Source of the DNA: Chitinophagaceae bacterium | GTDB taxonomy: Bacteria; Bacteroidota; Bacteroidia; Chitinophagales; Chitinophagaceae | NCBI GenBank assembly: GCA_020848815.1 | Contig: JADLHL010000139.1 | Coordinates: 1-44,003, forward strand | Length of the DNA stretch: 44,003 nt | Direction of reading: 5' to 3' | Part shown: piece by piece, positions 43,847-44,003 of the stretch | Layout: the number at the start of each line of letters is the position of its first letter | Numbering within the stretch: position 1 is the first letter of the stretch | Program-made: the position numbers and the translations under genes | Notes under the pieces: generated by a model | What the model was told of the DNA's origin: nothing | The model's database searches: none | What the model saw: the letters and a program-made list of their open reading frames with translations, nothing else

Positions 43847-44003
43847 GTGAAGAACCTATTTACGTTGTCATTCATCTCCCTGCTCATTATACTTTGCCAA
43901 AACCCCGCCATAGCGCAGGTGTCGGTACGCCTGAGTGGTAAAATCCTGAACCAGCGCAATCAGCCTGTGGCTGGTGCCACTATTTCGGTAAAAGGCCAGC
44001 GCA
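43847..44003 (+). CDS. TonB-dependent receptor (SusC-like), N-terminal fragment
   Basis: From a GTG start (43847) the frame encodes a signal peptide (LFTLSFISLLIILCQNPAIAQ) and then SGKILNQRNQPVAGATISVKGQ, the start of a carboxypeptidase-regulatory-like beta-sandwich domain found before the plug of SusC-type receptors. The frame is open to the window edge. Placement after an AraC regulator fits a transport locus. The start codon choice is inferred from the signal peptide. Confidence 0.8.
   Translation, partial: MKNLFTLSFISLLIILCQNPAIAQVSVRLSGKILNQRNQPVAGATISVKGQR

Overview
The window looks like chromosomal DNA from a member of the Bacteroidota, most likely the family Chitinophagaceae. The evidence is: two secreted proteins ending in Por/type IX-secretion-type C-terminal sorting domains; a SusC-like receptor start at the right edge; Bacteroidota-type -7 promoter elements (TAnnTTTG) with no obvious Shine-Dalgarno sites; DUF4450 and GH28 carbohydrate genes; a PiT/DUF47 phosphate pair; and an ECF sigma factor next to an anti-sigma-like protein with VPAGYF motifs. 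The species assignment is inference.

Layout. 1-700: two tandem tRNA-shaped RNAs of about 195 nt, each with a complete cloverleaf, a GUC anticodon and a variable region of more than 120 nt, followed by an intrinsic terminator. 801-4930: a MerR-type regulator translationally coupled to a thioredoxin-fold protein, then a minus-strand lpxH-like / secreted protein / mscS operon. 5064-12689: mostly housekeeping genes (TPR protein, GGCT-fold protein, LUD protein, FtsH, RsfS, biotin ligase, DUF4157-like protein, cytochrome-like lipoprotein, peroxiredoxin). 13209-17688: a four-gene operon of secreted repeat proteins, three paralogous beta-helix proteins and one protein with five YWF repeats. 17930-19573: the N-terminal half of CarB only, closed by its own terminator. 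19717-22990: GT2, methyltransferase and GT-C genes for cell-surface glycosylation. 23147-24998: ECF sigma factor, anti-sigma-like protein and a Spy-like periplasmic protein. 25122-29638: XRE regulator, C-terminal transketolase subunit, galE, pit and DUF47. 29844-34706: a GH28 and a DUF4450 enzyme, probably for pectic polysaccharides. 34770-38428: rhodanese, a TIGR03032-type gene broken by one in-frame TAG, and a VCBS-repeat T9SS protein. 38874-44003: a giant protein of 14 FG-GAP-like repeats, a membrane-anchored AraC regulator and the start of a TonB-dependent receptor.

The strongest candidate for something undescribed is the tandem RNA pair at 163-644. Both fold as class II tRNAs with every tertiary landmark in place. 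They share an identical anticodon loop, carry nearly all tRNA-Asp identity nucleotides, and show compensatory base changes in the stems of the giant variable arm. That pattern fits functional RNAs rather than decayed tRNA genes. Secondary points of interest are the split carB, the single-stop TIGR03032 gene, the secreted repeat-protein operon, and a small dispersed intergenic hairpin repeat found four times in the right half.
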